In this document: positions 1-12,661 of the stretch, in pieces
How the letters are laid out: the number at the start of each line of letters is the position of its first letter
Numbering within the stretch: the stretch's first letter is position 1
Assembly: GCF_006386545.1 (NCBI RefSeq)
Contig: NZ_SWAR01000010.1
Location: forward strand, 94,026 to 158,025
DNA length: 64,000 bases
Direction: 5' to 3'
DNA from: Methylibium rhizosphaerae
Lineage (GTDB): Bacteria; Pseudomonadota; Gammaproteobacteria; Burkholderiales; Burkholderiaceae_C
Notes under the pieces: model-generated
Told to the model about the DNA's origin: nothing
What the model saw: only the letters and a program-made list of their open reading frames with translations
The model's database searches: none
Made by a program: the position numbers and the translations under genes

Positions 1-1
1 C

Positions 2-547
2 AAGGAAAACGAGAAGTCCGGCATCAAGGTCACGATGCTGGCTTTCGTCATCAAGGCGGTGGTCTCGGCACTGAAGAAGTTCCCCGAGTTCAACACCAGC
101 CTCGACGGCGACACGCTCGTCTACAAGCAGTATTTCCACATCGGGTTCGCGGCCGACACGCCCAATGGCCTGGTGGTGCCGGTGCTGAAGGACGCCGACA
201 AGAAGGGCGTCCTGCAGATCAGCCAGGAGATGGGTGAGCTCGCCAAGAAGGCGCGCGACGGCAAGCTGGGTCCGGTCGACATGACGGGCGGCTGCTTCTC
301 GATCAGCTCGCTCGGCGGCATCGGCGGCACGCACTTCACGCCGATCATCAACGCGCCTGAAGTCGCCATCCTCGGTTTGTCGAAGAGTGCGATGAAGCCG
401 GTGTGGGACGGCAAGCAATTCGTGCCACGCCTGACGCTGCCGCTGTCGCTGTCGTACGACCACCGCGTGATCGACGGCGCAGCCGCGGCTCGCTTCAACG
501 CCTATCTGGCGCAAGTGCTGGCGGACTTCCGCCGCGTGTTGCTGTAA
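2..547 (+). CDS. aceF: Dihydrolipoamide acetyltransferase (pyruvate dehydrogenase E2), C-terminal part
   Basis: The reading frame is open from the window edge, so the N-terminal lipoyl and peripheral-subunit-binding domains lie outside. The visible 180 residues are the 2-oxoacid dehydrogenase catalytic domain. They include the [20 protein letters not shown] stretch, the [20 protein letters not shown] stretch, and the active-site signature [15 protein letters not shown] with His and Asp near the C-terminus. E2 moves the acetyl group from lipoamide to CoA in the cytosolic pyruvate dehydrogenase complex. The lpdA gene follows after 10 nt, which marks it as the pyruvate rather than the 2-oxoglutarate or branched-chain complex. 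Partial at the 5' end only because of the window. Confidence 0.95.
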   Translation, partial: KENEKSGIKVTMLAFVIKAVVSALKKFPEFNTSLDGDTLVYKQYFHIGFAADTPNGLVVPVLKDADKKGVLQISQEMGELAKKARDGKLGPVDMTGGCFSISSLGGIGGTHFTPIINAPEVAILGLSKSAMKPVWDGKQFVPRLTLPLSLSYDHRVIDGAAAARFNAYLAQVLADFRRVLL

Positions 548-557
548 GGAGCGCGAC

Positions 558-2336
558 GTGGCCGTCATCGACATCAAGGTTCCCGACATCGGCGACTTCA
601 AGGACGTCGCCATCATCGAAGTGCTGGTCAAGCCCGGCGACACGGTGAAAGCCGAGCAATCGCTCATCACGGTGGAGTCCGACAAGGCTTCGATGGAGAT
701 TCCGTCGTCGCACGCCGGCGTGGTGAAGGAGCTCAAGGTCAAGCTGGGCGACACCGTCAACGAAGGCACGGTGATCCTCTCGCTCGACGCCGAAGGCGCT
801 GCCGCGCCGGCACCGTCGCCTGCCGCGGCGCCGACCCCGGCGGCTGCGCCGGCGCAGGCTGCTTCGGCACCCGCCCCGGTGGCCTCCAGCTATGCCGGCG
901 GTGCCGACATCGAGTGCGACATGCTGGTGCTCGGCGCCGGCCCCGGCGGCTATTCGGCCGCCTTCCGCGCCGCCGACCTCGGCATGAAGACGGTGCTGGT
1001 GGAGCGCTATGCCACCCTGGGCGGCGTGTGCCTGAACGTGGGCTGCATCCCGTCGAAGGCGCTGCTGCACGTGGCCGCGGTGATGGACGAGGTGAAGCAC
1101 TTCGCCGACCTGGGCATCGACTACGGTGCCCCGAAGGTGGACCTGCCCAAGCTGCTGGCCCACAAGAACAAGGTGGTGGGCAAGCTCACCGGCGGCCTCA
1201 CCTCGATGGCCAAGATGCGCAAGGTCACCGTGGTGCGCGGCTACGGCAGCTTTGCCGACCCGCACCATGTCACCGTGGAAGAAACCACCGGCAGCGCGCA
1301 GGAAAAAACCGGCAAGACGCAGACCATCCGCTTCAAGCACTGCATCATCGCGGCCGGCTCGCAGGCGGTGCGGCTGCCGTTCTTCCCGAACGACGAGCGC
1401 ATCGTCGACTCCACCGGCGCGCTGGAGCTGAAGTCGGCGCCCAAGCGCATGCTCATCGTGGGCGGCGGCATCATCGGCCTCGAGATGGGCACGGTGTATT
1501 CCACCCTCGGCGCGCGCCTGGATGTGGTCGAAATGCTCGACGGCCTGATGCAGGGCGCCGACCGCGACCTCGTGCGGGTGTGGCAGAAGATGAACGCCGA
1601 GCGCTTCGACAACATCATGCTGAAGACCAAGACGGTGGGTGCCGAGGCCACGAAGGACGGCATCCTCGTCAAGTTCGAAGGCGAGGGAGCGCCGAAGGAT
1701 CCGCAGCTCTACGACCTCGTGCTGCAGGCGGTGGGCCGGGTGCCCAACGGCAAGAAGATCGGCGCCGAGAAGGCTGGCGTGGTGGTGTCCGACCGCGGCT
1801 TCATCCCGGTGGACGTGCAGATGCGCACCAACGTGCCGCACATCTTCGCCATCGGCGACATCGTCGGCCAGCCCATGCTGGCCCACAAGGCGGTGCACGA
1901 GGCGCACGTTGCCGCGGAAGTGGCCGCCGGCGAGAAGGCGGCCTTCGATGCACGGGTGATCCCGAGCGTCGCCTACACCGACCCCGAGGTGGCCTGGGTG
2001 GGCCTCACCGAGGAGCAGGCCAAGGCGCAGGGCATCAAGATCAAGAAGGGCCAGTTCCCCTGGTCGGCTTCTGGTCGCGCCATCGCCAACACGCGTGACG
2101 AAGGCTTTACCAAGCTGCTGTTCGACGCCGAGACGCATCGCATCGTGGGCGGCGGCATCGTTGGCACGCATGCCGGCGACCTCATCAGCGAAGTGGCGCT
2201 GGCCATCGAGATGGGCGCCGACGAGGTGGACATCGGCAAGACCATCCACCCGCATCCGACGCTGGGCGAAAGCGTGGGCATGGCCGCCGAGATCGCGCAC
2301 GGCACCTGCACCGACGTGCCGCCGCAGCGCAAGTAG
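558..2336 (+). CDS. lpdA: Dihydrolipoamide dehydrogenase (E3) with N-terminal lipoyl domain
   Basis: 592 residues, GTG start with GGAG about 8 nt upstream. Residues 1-80 are a lipoyl domain with the lipoylated Lys43 in the [10 protein letters not shown] motif. Residues 81-113 are an Ala/Pro linker. The rest is a flavoprotein disulfide reductase: FAD motif [11 protein letters not shown] at about 126, redox disulfide Cys158/Cys163 ([13 protein letters not shown]), NAD-binding [10 protein letters not shown], and a C-terminal dimerisation domain with the HPHPTLGE His-Glu pair. It reoxidises dihydrolipoamide with NAD+ in the PDH complex. Plain E3 is about 470 residues; the lipoyl-domain version is typical of the PDH-linked E3 of Burkholderiales and Neisseria. 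It is co-transcribed with aceF and followed by a clear terminator. Confidence 0.96.
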   Translation: MAVIDIKVPDIGDFKDVAIIEVLVKPGDTVKAEQSLITVESDKASMEIPSSHAGVVKELKVKLGDTVNEGTVILSLDAEGAAAPAPSPAAAPTPAAAPAQAASAPAPVASSYAGGADIECDMLVLGAGPGGYSAAFRAADLGMKTVLVERYATLGGVCLNVGCIPSKALLHVAAVMDEVKHFADLGIDYGAPKVDLPKLLAHKNKVVGKLTGGLTSMAKMRKVTVVRGYGSFADPHHVTVEETTGSAQEKTGKTQTIRFKHCIIAAGSQAVRLPFFPNDERIVDSTGALELKSAPKRMLIVGGGIIGLEMGTVYSTLGARLDVVEMLDGLMQGADRDLVRVWQKMNAERFDNIMLKTKTVGAEATKDGILVKFEGEGAPKDPQLYDLVLQAVGRVPNGKKIGAEKAGVVVSDRGFIPVDVQMRTNVPHIFAIGDIVGQPMLAHKAVHEAHVAAEVAAGEKAAFDARVIPSVAYTDPEVAWVGLTEEQAKAQGIKIKKGQFPWSASGRAIANTRDEGFTKLLFDAETHRIVGGGIVGTHAGDLISEVALAIEMGADEVDIGKTIHPHPTLGESVGMAAEIAHGTCTDVPPQRK

Positions 2337-2360
2337 CGCGGTTCGGGTGATGCGTTGACG

Positions 2361-2391
2361 AAGGGCCGCGTACAGCGGCCCTTCGCCTTTT
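2361..2391 (+). terminator. Rho-independent terminator after lpdA
   Basis: A perfect 9-bp stem (AAGGGCCGC / GCGGCCCTT) with a 5-nt loop, followed by CGCCTTTT. It lies 25 nt after the lpdA stop and separates the PDH operon from the sensor kinase genes. Confidence 0.85.
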
Positions 2392-2462
2392 GCCATCCAT
2401 CGCTTCGCGCCTCCCCCTTCCTTTTCGTTGTGCGGCCGGCGGACTTGGAGTAGAAACGCCGA

Positions 2463-4363
<1,901 letters not shown>

Positions 4364-4367
<4 letters not shown>

Positions 4368-4786
4368 GCACGACCGAAGCGGTGATCCTCGTCGTGGACG
4401 ACAACCCCACGAACCTCAAGCTCGCCTCCGCGCTGCTGCGGGCCGAAGGCCACACGGTCGTGCCGGCCGCCGATGCCGAGCAGGCCGAGGCGCTGCTGGC
4501 CGATCAGGTGCCCGACCTCATCCTGATGGACATCGCCCTGCCTGGCATGGACGGTCTCGAGCTGACTCGCCGCCTCAAGGCCGATGCGCGGCTGCGCCAC
4601 GTGCCGGTGATCGCGCTCACCGCATTTGCGATGAAGGGCGACGACAACCGGGCGCGCGAGGCCGGCTGCGACGGCTACATCACCAAGCCGATCGACACGC
4701 GCGCCATGCCGTCGCTCGTGCGGCAGGTGCTGCAGCAGGCCGCCGCCCGCCGCGCATGGCAGCCCGAGGAAGGCGAGGGCCGGTGA
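4364..4786 (+). CDS. Single-domain response regulator (CheY-like)
   Basis: 140 residues consisting only of a receiver domain. The acidic pair is in VVDDNP (10-15), the phospho-acceptor is Asp56 ([13 protein letters not shown]), and the conserved Thr and Lys are in [10 protein letters not shown] and GYITKPID. There is no output domain, so it passes phosphate on or acts by protein contact, like DivK-type regulators, which it resembles. It overlaps the upstream kinase by ATGA and the downstream hybrid kinase by GTGA, which suggests translational coupling and a shared phosphorelay. Confidence 0.9.
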
Positions 4787-6768
4787 AACTGCTGATCGTC
4801 GATGACAACCCGCTCAACCTGAAGCTGCTGCGCGCACAGCTCGAGGCCGAGGGCCTCGCCGTCGAGCAGGCGGCCCACGGCGTGGAAGCCCTGCGGGTGC
4901 TGGCCGCAGGCGGCTCGTACGACGGGGTCATCTCGGACATCCTCATGCCCGAGATGGACGGCTTCAGGCTGTGCCTCGAATTGCGCAAGGACCCGCGCCT
5001 GGCCCAACTGCCTTTCCTGCTGTATACGAGCACCTACAACTCGCCCTCCGACCGCGAGCTGGCGCGCTCGGTCGGCGCCGATGCCTACCTCACCAAACCG
5101 GCGCCGGTACAGGTCATCCTCGAGGCGCTGCGCCAGGCACCCCTGCAGCGGCCGGAGCGGGCGCAGCAGCAGGTCGCGCCCGCCCCCGACGAGGGCCAGG
5201 TGCTGCGGCAGTACAACCAGGCGCTGGTCAACAAGCTCGAGGAAAAGAACCACGAGCTCGCCATGGCCAACGGCCTGCTCGAATACCAGCTCAATCTCAC
5301 CCGCAACATCACCGACACCGCAGCCGTCGGCATCTTCGTGTGCGACGAATCGGGCAGGGTGAGCTTCATGAACGCTTATGCCGAGAAGATGTTCGGCTGG
5401 CGCTTCCACGAACTGGAGGGCGGCCTGCTCTCCGGCAAGGTGCAGCGCGACGGCGAGGCGTCGCAGCACCATGACGACATCTTCTATCGCAAGGACGGCA
5501 GGCCGGTGCCGGTGGCCTGGTCGCGCGCGCCCATCTCGGTGGAGGGGCGGCCGACCGGCTCGGTGCTCACGGTGCACGACCTGAGCGACGTGAAGCGGGC
5601 GGAGGCCGCGCTGCGGGCCTCCGAGCGTTTCGCCCGCGAGACGCTCGACTCGCTGTCGTCCCATGTCGCCATCCTCGACGAGCAGGGCCTCATCATCGGC
5701 ACCAACAAGGCCTGGCGCGCCTTCGAGGCCCCGGCCGGCGGCGGCGAAGGGATCAACTACCTGGAGCACTGCGACCGTGCCGCCGCCGGTGGTGACGTGG
5801 CCGCCCGGCGCTGCGCGCAAGGCGTGCGCAGCGTGCTGGCCGGTGAAGCCGACGAGTTGCGGTTCGAGTGCGCCTTCGAAGGCGCGGCGGGGCGGCGGTG
5901 GTTCATCGTGTGGCTCACGCGCTTTCGCGGCGAAGGCGACCTGCGCATCGTCGTGGCCCGCGACGACGTCACCGAACGCAAGCAGGCCGAAGACGAGGTG
6001 GTTGCTCTCAACGCCGGCCTGGAGCAGCGCGTGCGCCAGCGCACGCTGGAACTGGAGGCGGCCAACCGCGACCTGGAGTCCGCCAACCGCGGTCTCGAGG
6101 CCTTTTCCTATTCGGTGTCGCACGACCTGCGGGCGCCCCTGCGGGTGGTCGACGGCTATGCCTCGCTGCTGCTGCAGGACTACGCCGCCGACCTGCCGCC
6201 CGAGGCGCAGCGTTTCCTCGGCCTTGTGCGCCATGGTGCACAGCGCATGGCCACGCTGATCGAGGACCTGCTCCGGTTCGCGCAGACGGCCCAGCAGCCG
6301 CTCGACATGCATCCGGTGGACCTGGCCACCGTGGTGGCGCACTGCCTGGCCGAGTTGCGCGAGGAGATCGCGGCGCGGCGCATCGCCGTGTCGGTGCAGC
6401 CTCTGCCGCGCCTGCTGGCCGACGAGGCGATGCTGCGGCAGGTGTTCGCTAACCTGCTGGGCAATGCCGTCAAGTACACGCGCCGGCAGGAGCACCCGGT
6501 CATCGAGGTGGGTTGCCGGCAAGGCGAAGAGGAGGGCGTTTGCATCGTGCACGTGAAGGACAACGGCGCAGGGTTCGACATGGGACACGCCGACAAGCTG
6601 TTCAACGTGTTCCAGCGGCTGCACCGGCAGGACGAGTTCGAAGGCACCGGGGTGGGCCTGGCCATCGTGCAGCGCATCGTGCAGCGCCACGGCGGGCGCA
6701 TCTGGGCCGAGGCCGCTCCGGGGCGGGGGGCATCGTTCTTCCTCGCGCTGCAGGGAGCCGCGCCTTGA
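4783..6768 (+). CDS. Hybrid histidine kinase: REC-PAS-PAS-HisKA-HATPase
   Basis: 661 residues with a GTG start inside the previous stop codon. An N-terminal receiver domain (about 1-125, Asp52 in SDILMPEMDG) is followed by a short coiled coil around 145-170. Then come a PAS domain (170-275), a second, weaker PAS-like region (280-400), and a HisKA domain with His447 in SVSHDLRAPLRVVDGY. The HATPase has NLLGNAVKYTRR, DNGAGFDM and the GTGVGLAIVQRIVQRHGG box. The HisKA/HATPase pair is of the bacteriophytochrome-like type. No membrane segment is seen. The N-terminal receiver makes it a plausible target of the upstream kinase and a source of phosphate for the response regulator downstream. Confidence 0.9.
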   Translation: MKLLIVDDNPLNLKLLRAQLEAEGLAVEQAAHGVEALRVLAAGGSYDGVISDILMPEMDGFRLCLELRKDPRLAQLPFLLYTSTYNSPSDRELARSVGADAYLTKPAPVQVILEALRQAPLQRPERAQQQVAPAPDEGQVLRQYNQALVNKLEEKNHELAMANGLLEYQLNLTRNITDTAAVGIFVCDESGRVSFMNAYAEKMFGWRFHELEGGLLSGKVQRDGEASQHHDDIFYRKDGRPVPVAWSRAPISVEGRPTGSVLTVHDLSDVKRAEAALRASERFARETLDSLSSHVAILDEQGLIIGTNKAWRAFEAPAGGGEGINYLEHCDRAAAGGDVAARRCAQGVRSVLAGEADELRFECAFEGAAGRRWFIVWLTRFRGEGDLRIVVARDDVTERKQAEDEVVALNAGLEQRVRQRTLELEAANRDLESANRGLEAFSYSVSHDLRAPLRVVDGYASLLLQDYAADLPPEAQRFLGLVRHGAQRMATLIEDLLRFAQTAQQPLDMHPVDLATVVAHCLAELREEIAARRIAVSVQPLPRLLADEAMLRQVFANLLGNAVKYTRRQEHPVIEVGCRQGEEEGVCIVHVKDNGAGFDMGHADKLFNVFQRLHRQDEFEGTGVGLAIVQRIVQRHGGRIWAEAAPGRGASFFLALQGAAP

Positions 6769-6778
6769 GCTCGGCTGG

Positions 6779-6812
6779 GCGCCGGGCCGCGCCCAAGCCG
6801 GCCCGCATCCCC
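6779..6812. repeat. Solitary 34-bp copy of the element found in the 50.2-kb tandem array
   Basis: The segment from GCGCCGGGCC to CGCATCCCC matches part of the reverse complement of the 90-bp tandem unit at 50211-50654, with one mismatch (position 6791) over 34 nt. It lies between the hybrid kinase stop and the ATG chosen for the next regulator. This points to a short dispersed element that can occur singly or as an array. Confidence 0.7.
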
Positions 6813-6821
6813 TCGGTGGAC

Positions 6822-7229
6822 ATGAACGCGGGGGAGCCCTACGTGCTGCTGGTGGACGACAGTGCAGTCGAGGCGGAGCTGTCGCTGGTGGCCCTGCGGC
6901 ATCACGTCGCGATCGCCCTGCGGGTGGCTGCCACCGTGCGCGAGGCCGCGCAGGCGGTGGCCGCCTGCCACCCGCGGCTGGTGCTGCTTGACCTCAAGCT
7001 GCAAGGCGAGAGCGGACTGGACCTGCTGGTGCAGCTCAAGCGCGACGCCACCACCGCCACCATTCCGGTGGTCATGTTGAGCAGCTCGCGGCACCCGCAC
7101 GACCTGCGCGAGAGCTACCGCCTGGGGGCCAACGGCTATGTGGTCAAGCCGGTCGACTTCGACGCGTTTCGCGAGGTGGCGCGCAAGGTCGCGGACTTCT
7201 GGCTCACGGTGAACCAGCTGCCCGACTGA
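6822..7229 (+). CDS. Response regulator (receiver only, Rcp1/CheY type)
   Basis: 135 residues. Receiver domain with VDDS at 11-14, phospho-acceptor Asp57 (LVLLDLKLQGESG), Ser/Ser of MLSSSRHP and Lys of YVVKPVDF. The spacing and the phytochrome-type kinase upstream fit an Rcp1-like regulator. The ATG at 6822 is preferred. A TTG at 6765 would overlap the kinase stop but would read through the dispersed 34-bp repeat, so the extra residues are probably not native. Fourth gene of the phosphorelay cluster; a terminator follows. Confidence 0.85.
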   Translation: MNAGEPYVLLVDDSAVEAELSLVALRHHVAIALRVAATVREAAQAVAACHPRLVLLDLKLQGESGLDLLVQLKRDATTATIPVVMLSSSRHPHDLRESYRLGANGYVVKPVDFDAFREVARKVADFWLTVNQLPD

Positions 7230-7256
7230 GGCGCAGGCACGCGGTCGCTGCAAGAG

Positions 7257-7280
7257 AAAGGCCCGCCGAAGCGGGCCTTT
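7257..7280. terminator. Bidirectional terminator between the phosphorelay cluster and hppA
   Basis: A perfect 10-bp stem (AAAGGCCCGC / GCGGGCCTTT) with a CGAA tetraloop. An A-run on one side and a T-run on the other allow it to end both the plus-strand regulator transcript and the minus-strand hppA transcript. Confidence 0.85.
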
Positions 7281-7301
7281 GCCACAAGTGCAGGGCAGCC
7301 G

Positions 7302-9737
<2,436 letters not shown>

Positions 9738-9971
9738 GTAGCCGTCTCCTTCCTCAATGAAGCCATGGGATGAATGGGACCGGGGCTTCGGGGGAAAGCC
9801 CCGCGGGGAATTCGCCGCAACTTCTGAGCCAGCGTGCTGGCGCGGTGCGGTCGCCGGGGGATGCTAAGGGAAGGTATAGGCGCAGGCAATGACGCCCGGG
9901 CCGGTGTTTACCAGTGGTGACGATCGGTGAGCGCGGTGCTTGGCATGAAGGGCTGGCGCAAGCGGGGCCGC

Positions 9972-9977
9972 TAAAAT
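9972..9977 (+). promoter_or_regulatory. Candidate -10 box of ppa in the hppA-ppa divergent region
   Basis: TAAAAT in the context CTAAAATCTT, 37 nt before the ppa ATG. The same TAAAATC context occurs before yebC (36581). I see no convincing -35 box at 16-18 nt, so this is tentative. The 277-nt divergent region also holds a small GGGGCTT/AAGCCCC inverted repeat at 9782-9802 in the hppA leader. No ORF of interest lies here. Confidence 0.35.
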
Positions 9978-10014
9978 CTTGGGGTTTGCCCTTGTCCATC
10001 TCCGCGAGAACACC

Positions 10015-10554
10015 ATGAGCCTGCACAACGTGACCCCCGGCGCGAAGGCGCCTGAAGAGTTCAACGTCATCATCGAGATCCCGATGAATGCCGACCCGAT
10101 CAAGTACGAGGTCGACAAGGCGACCGGCGCCATCTTCGTGGACCGCTTCATGACGACCGCGATGCACTACCCGTGCAACTACGGCTATGTGCCGCAGACC
10201 CTGTCGGACGACGGCGACCCGGTGGACGTGCTGGTGATCACGCCGTTCGCGCTGACCCCCGGCGTGGTGGTGACCTGCCGCCCCATCGGCGTGCTGAAGA
10301 TGGAAGACGAAGCCGGCGGCGATGCCAAGCTGCTGGCAGTGCCCACCACCAAGATCCTGCCGATCTACGACCACTGGAAGAAGCCAGAGGACATCAACCA
10401 GATGCGCCTGAAGGCGATCCAGCACTTCTTCGAGCACTACAAGGACCTCGAAGCCGGCAAGTGGGTCAAGGTGCAGGGCTGGGAAGGCCCCGAGGCCGCC
10501 AAGAAGGAAATCTCGGACGGCATCGCCAGCTACGCGAAGGCGCAGAAGAAGTAA
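10015..10554 (+). CDS. ppa: Inorganic pyrophosphatase, soluble family I
   Basis: 179 residues, the usual size. It carries the family I signature [10 protein letters not shown] with the metal-binding Asp residues, YPCNYGYVP upstream of it and the [11 protein letters not shown] segment. It hydrolyses cytosolic PPi and drives biosynthetic reactions. The ATG at 10015 is chosen; an upstream TTG at 9979 would add 12 residues not seen in the family. The gene is divergent from hppA, so energy-conserving and dissipating routes for PPi sit side by side. Confidence 0.96.
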   Translation: MSLHNVTPGAKAPEEFNVIIEIPMNADPIKYEVDKATGAIFVDRFMTTAMHYPCNYGYVPQTLSDDGDPVDVLVITPFALTPGVVVTCRPIGVLKMEDEAGGDAKLLAVPTTKILPIYDHWKKPEDINQMRLKAIQHFFEHYKDLEAGKWVKVQGWEGPEAAKKEISDGIASYAKAQKK

Positions 10555-10563
10555 GGTGGCAGG

Positions 10564-10839
10564 CTACTTGGCCAGTGGCTGCAGCTTGATGTAGCGCAGT
10601 TCGCTGTCGAGCAGGTAGCCCTGCACCGTCACCACGCGGCCCAGCCATTGGGTCGCGTCGGGCGGCACCTCGAACGGGTTGCCGCCCAGCTGGCTCAGCA
10701 CGAGCCGGCCCTTGCTGCCGCAATCGAGCACCAGCGCCTCATGCTCGCTGCCGGTGCCGCGGCGCACCACTTCGCACAGCAGCGTCCCCTGTTTCTTGAC
10801 GACGGGGCGCTTTGGCTTTGTACGGGTGGTGGCGGCCAT
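10564..10839 (-). CDS. Hypothetical small basic protein
   Basis: 91 residues. A Lys/Arg-rich N-terminus (TRTKPKRPVVKK) is followed by a compact region rich in beta-strand formers, including LLCEVVRRGTGSEHEALVLD and VVTVQGYLLDSELRYIKLQ. No signal peptide, membrane segment or known catalytic motif is visible. It converges with ppa, only 9 nt from the ppa stop. I do not recognise the family; an OB-like or other nucleic-acid-binding fold is possible from the charge pattern but not shown. Confidence 0.6.
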   Translation of the reverse strand: MAATTRTKPKRPVVKKQGTLLCEVVRRGTGSEHEALVLDCGSKGRLVLSQLGGNPFEVPPDATQWLGRVVTVQGYLLDSELRYIKLQPLAK

Positions 10840-10870
10840 GCGCGATTATTGGCCGCCGCTCATGCGTGGT

Positions 10871-12535
10871 TCATGAACTGTGCAGCAGCCGGGTGCGCAC
10901 GATGGTGCCTTGCGTGTCGGTTTCCACCTTCAGCAGCTGGATGCGGGCCTGGCCCTTCACCACCTTGCGGCCGGTCCAGTAGTACTCGATGGACTCGCCC
11001 GCGGCCGCGGCCGCGGGCGCGGAGGCGGCGGCCCGGGCCGCCGTCGGCCTGGCTGCGGCGGTGGCCGCTGCAGCGGCGGCCGGCGCAGGGCGGGGCGGGC
11101 GCACCAGCTTCTCCGCGTGCACATAGCCCGGGTCGAGCAGGTTGAGCGCGCCCTTGCCGAACATCGACTGCACCGCGCTGAACAGCGCCTTCGCCTCGTC
11201 GGGCCTGGGGGCCGCGGCTTCATGGCGGGCCGGCAGCGTCCGGCGGATCTGCGAAGCCATCTCGATGCGCAGCTCGCGGCGCTGCCTTCTTTCCTGCACC
11301 TGCAGCGGCGACACCGGCGGCGCGCCCACACGCCGTGCCGCGGCGGCCACCGCCTTCATCGCGGGCACCGCCGGCGCCATCACCGGGTGCAGCGACGGAT
11401 CGCCCAGCAGCACGAACTCGATCAACGTCTTCTCGTCGGCCTGGTCGGTGGGCCAGCCCTGGCTCGCCAGCCATTTCACGTAGTCCTGCTTGGCTTCCAG
11501 CAGCGCGCGGCCGAGCGAGGCCCCGTTGAGCGCACCCTTGAGATACGAGCAGACGATCCAGTCGGCACAGGCCATCTGCTGCACGCCCACCCAGGCGATC
11601 TTGGTCGCGCCGGCAAAGCCCACCGCACCCTGGCGCAGGTAGGTCGCGGCGATGGACCACTGGTTGGCCGGCTGGGCCGCCGGGTCGCCGGGCGCGTAGA
11701 CCTGTGCGCCGTAGCAGCACATGGCCGCGGCCAGCGTGCCCGGGCGCAGCCGCGGCTTGAGGGTGGCGGAGTCCAGCACCGCAGGGAAATCGTTGCCCTT
11801 CTGGCCGTAGAAGCGGGCATCGAGCTCGGCGCCGTGGCACTTGATCATGTGCAGCTCGCGGGCCAGGCGATTGCGCGCCGGTGCGGTGGCGTCCACCGTG
11901 GGCGGCGAGATCATCAGGTCGCCGGCGGGCAGCCCGAGGTATTGCATGCAGGCCTCGCCGGCGCCTTGCCACTCGTCGCAGCACACGGCATAGGCCGCGT
12001 CGTAGTGGCTGCGGGCCCGCGGCTTCCAGGCGGTGGCGCGCTTCAGGTAGCCGACCAGCCAGTTGGCGTCGCCGCTGCCCGGCAGGTCGTTGATGCGGCC
12101 GAGCACGCGGTCGGGCACGAGGTAGCTCTTGCGGTTCCTGGCGGAATAGGCGGTGCTGCAGGCGTAGGGGTTGTCGGTGGGCACGTCGCGGTCGGTGTCG
12201 CCGTTGGGGTCGTGGCTGGGGTTGGGCACCCGGAACATCGGCACTACTTCGTCGCCGCCGAGGATCACCACGTATTCCGGCTGCAGCTTCCTGCACAGCG
12301 CGTCGAGCGCGCGCTTCACTTTCACCGGCGTGGCGCGGCCGGTGATCGCGGCCACGTCGTGGCCCTTCATCGCCGCTGCGTCGTCCAGCGGCAGGTGCAA
12401 GGTGGTGATGCCGCGCGCCGCATCGGCCTTGATCCATGCCTGCAGCGCCTTGTCGATGCGGGCCAGGGCCGAGGCCGAATACTTGGCCGCCAGGTTGGCC
12501 TGCACGGTGATGCAAAGCTTGATGCTGCTGGGCAT
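10871..12535 (-). CDS. Gingipain-like (peptidase C25 / clan CD) protein without signal peptide
   Basis: 554 residues. The ATG at 12535 has GGAGG 5 nt upstream; an in-frame ATG at 12592 lacks a site. The core resembles the caspase-haemoglobinase fold of C25 peptidases: YVVILGGDEVVPMFRVPN (about 88-105), then RVLGRINDLPG, the candidate catalytic His234 in IKCHGAELDARFYG, and Cys273 in AMCCYGAQVY. A GDPSLHP-type segment closes the domain, as in C25. About 110 residues of Ala/Pro-rich linker and a short C-terminal strand region follow. No signal peptide or membrane segment is seen, so it is probably cytosolic, unlike secreted gingipains. Divergent from the M16 protease. The substrate is unknown. 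Confidence 0.75.
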   Translation of the reverse strand: MPSSIKLCITVQANLAAKYSASALARIDKALQAWIKADAARGITTLHLPLDDAAAMKGHDVAAITGRATPVKVKRALDALCRKLQPEYVVILGGDEVVPMFRVPNPSHDPNGDTDRDVPTDNPYACSTAYSARNRKSYLVPDRVLGRINDLPGSGDANWLVGYLKRATAWKPRARSHYDAAYAVCCDEWQGAGEACMQYLGLPAGDLMISPPTVDATAPARNRLARELHMIKCHGAELDARFYGQKGNDFPAVLDSATLKPRLRPGTLAAAMCCYGAQVYAPGDPAAQPANQWSIAATYLRQGAVGFAGATKIAWVGVQQMACADWIVCSYLKGALNGASLGRALLEAKQDYVKWLASQGWPTDQADEKTLIEFVLLGDPSLHPVMAPAVPAMKAVAAAARRVGAPPVSPLQVQERRQRRELRIEMASQIRRTLPARHEAAAPRPDEAKALFSAVQSMFGKGALNLLDPGYVHAEKLVRPPRPAPAAAAAATAAARPTAARAAASAPAAAAAGESIEYYWTGRKVVKGQARIQLLKVETDTQGTIVRTRLLHSS

Positions 12536-12661
12536 GGTGCCTCCGCTGTGTTGCTTGTAGTGCCGCGCATTGTGTTCAGCAAGGCGCGGCACGCCAACCC
12601 CAACATCGCGGACCAGCGCGCATGGCTAAACTGCGCCGTTCATACGCATGGGAGCATCTCG

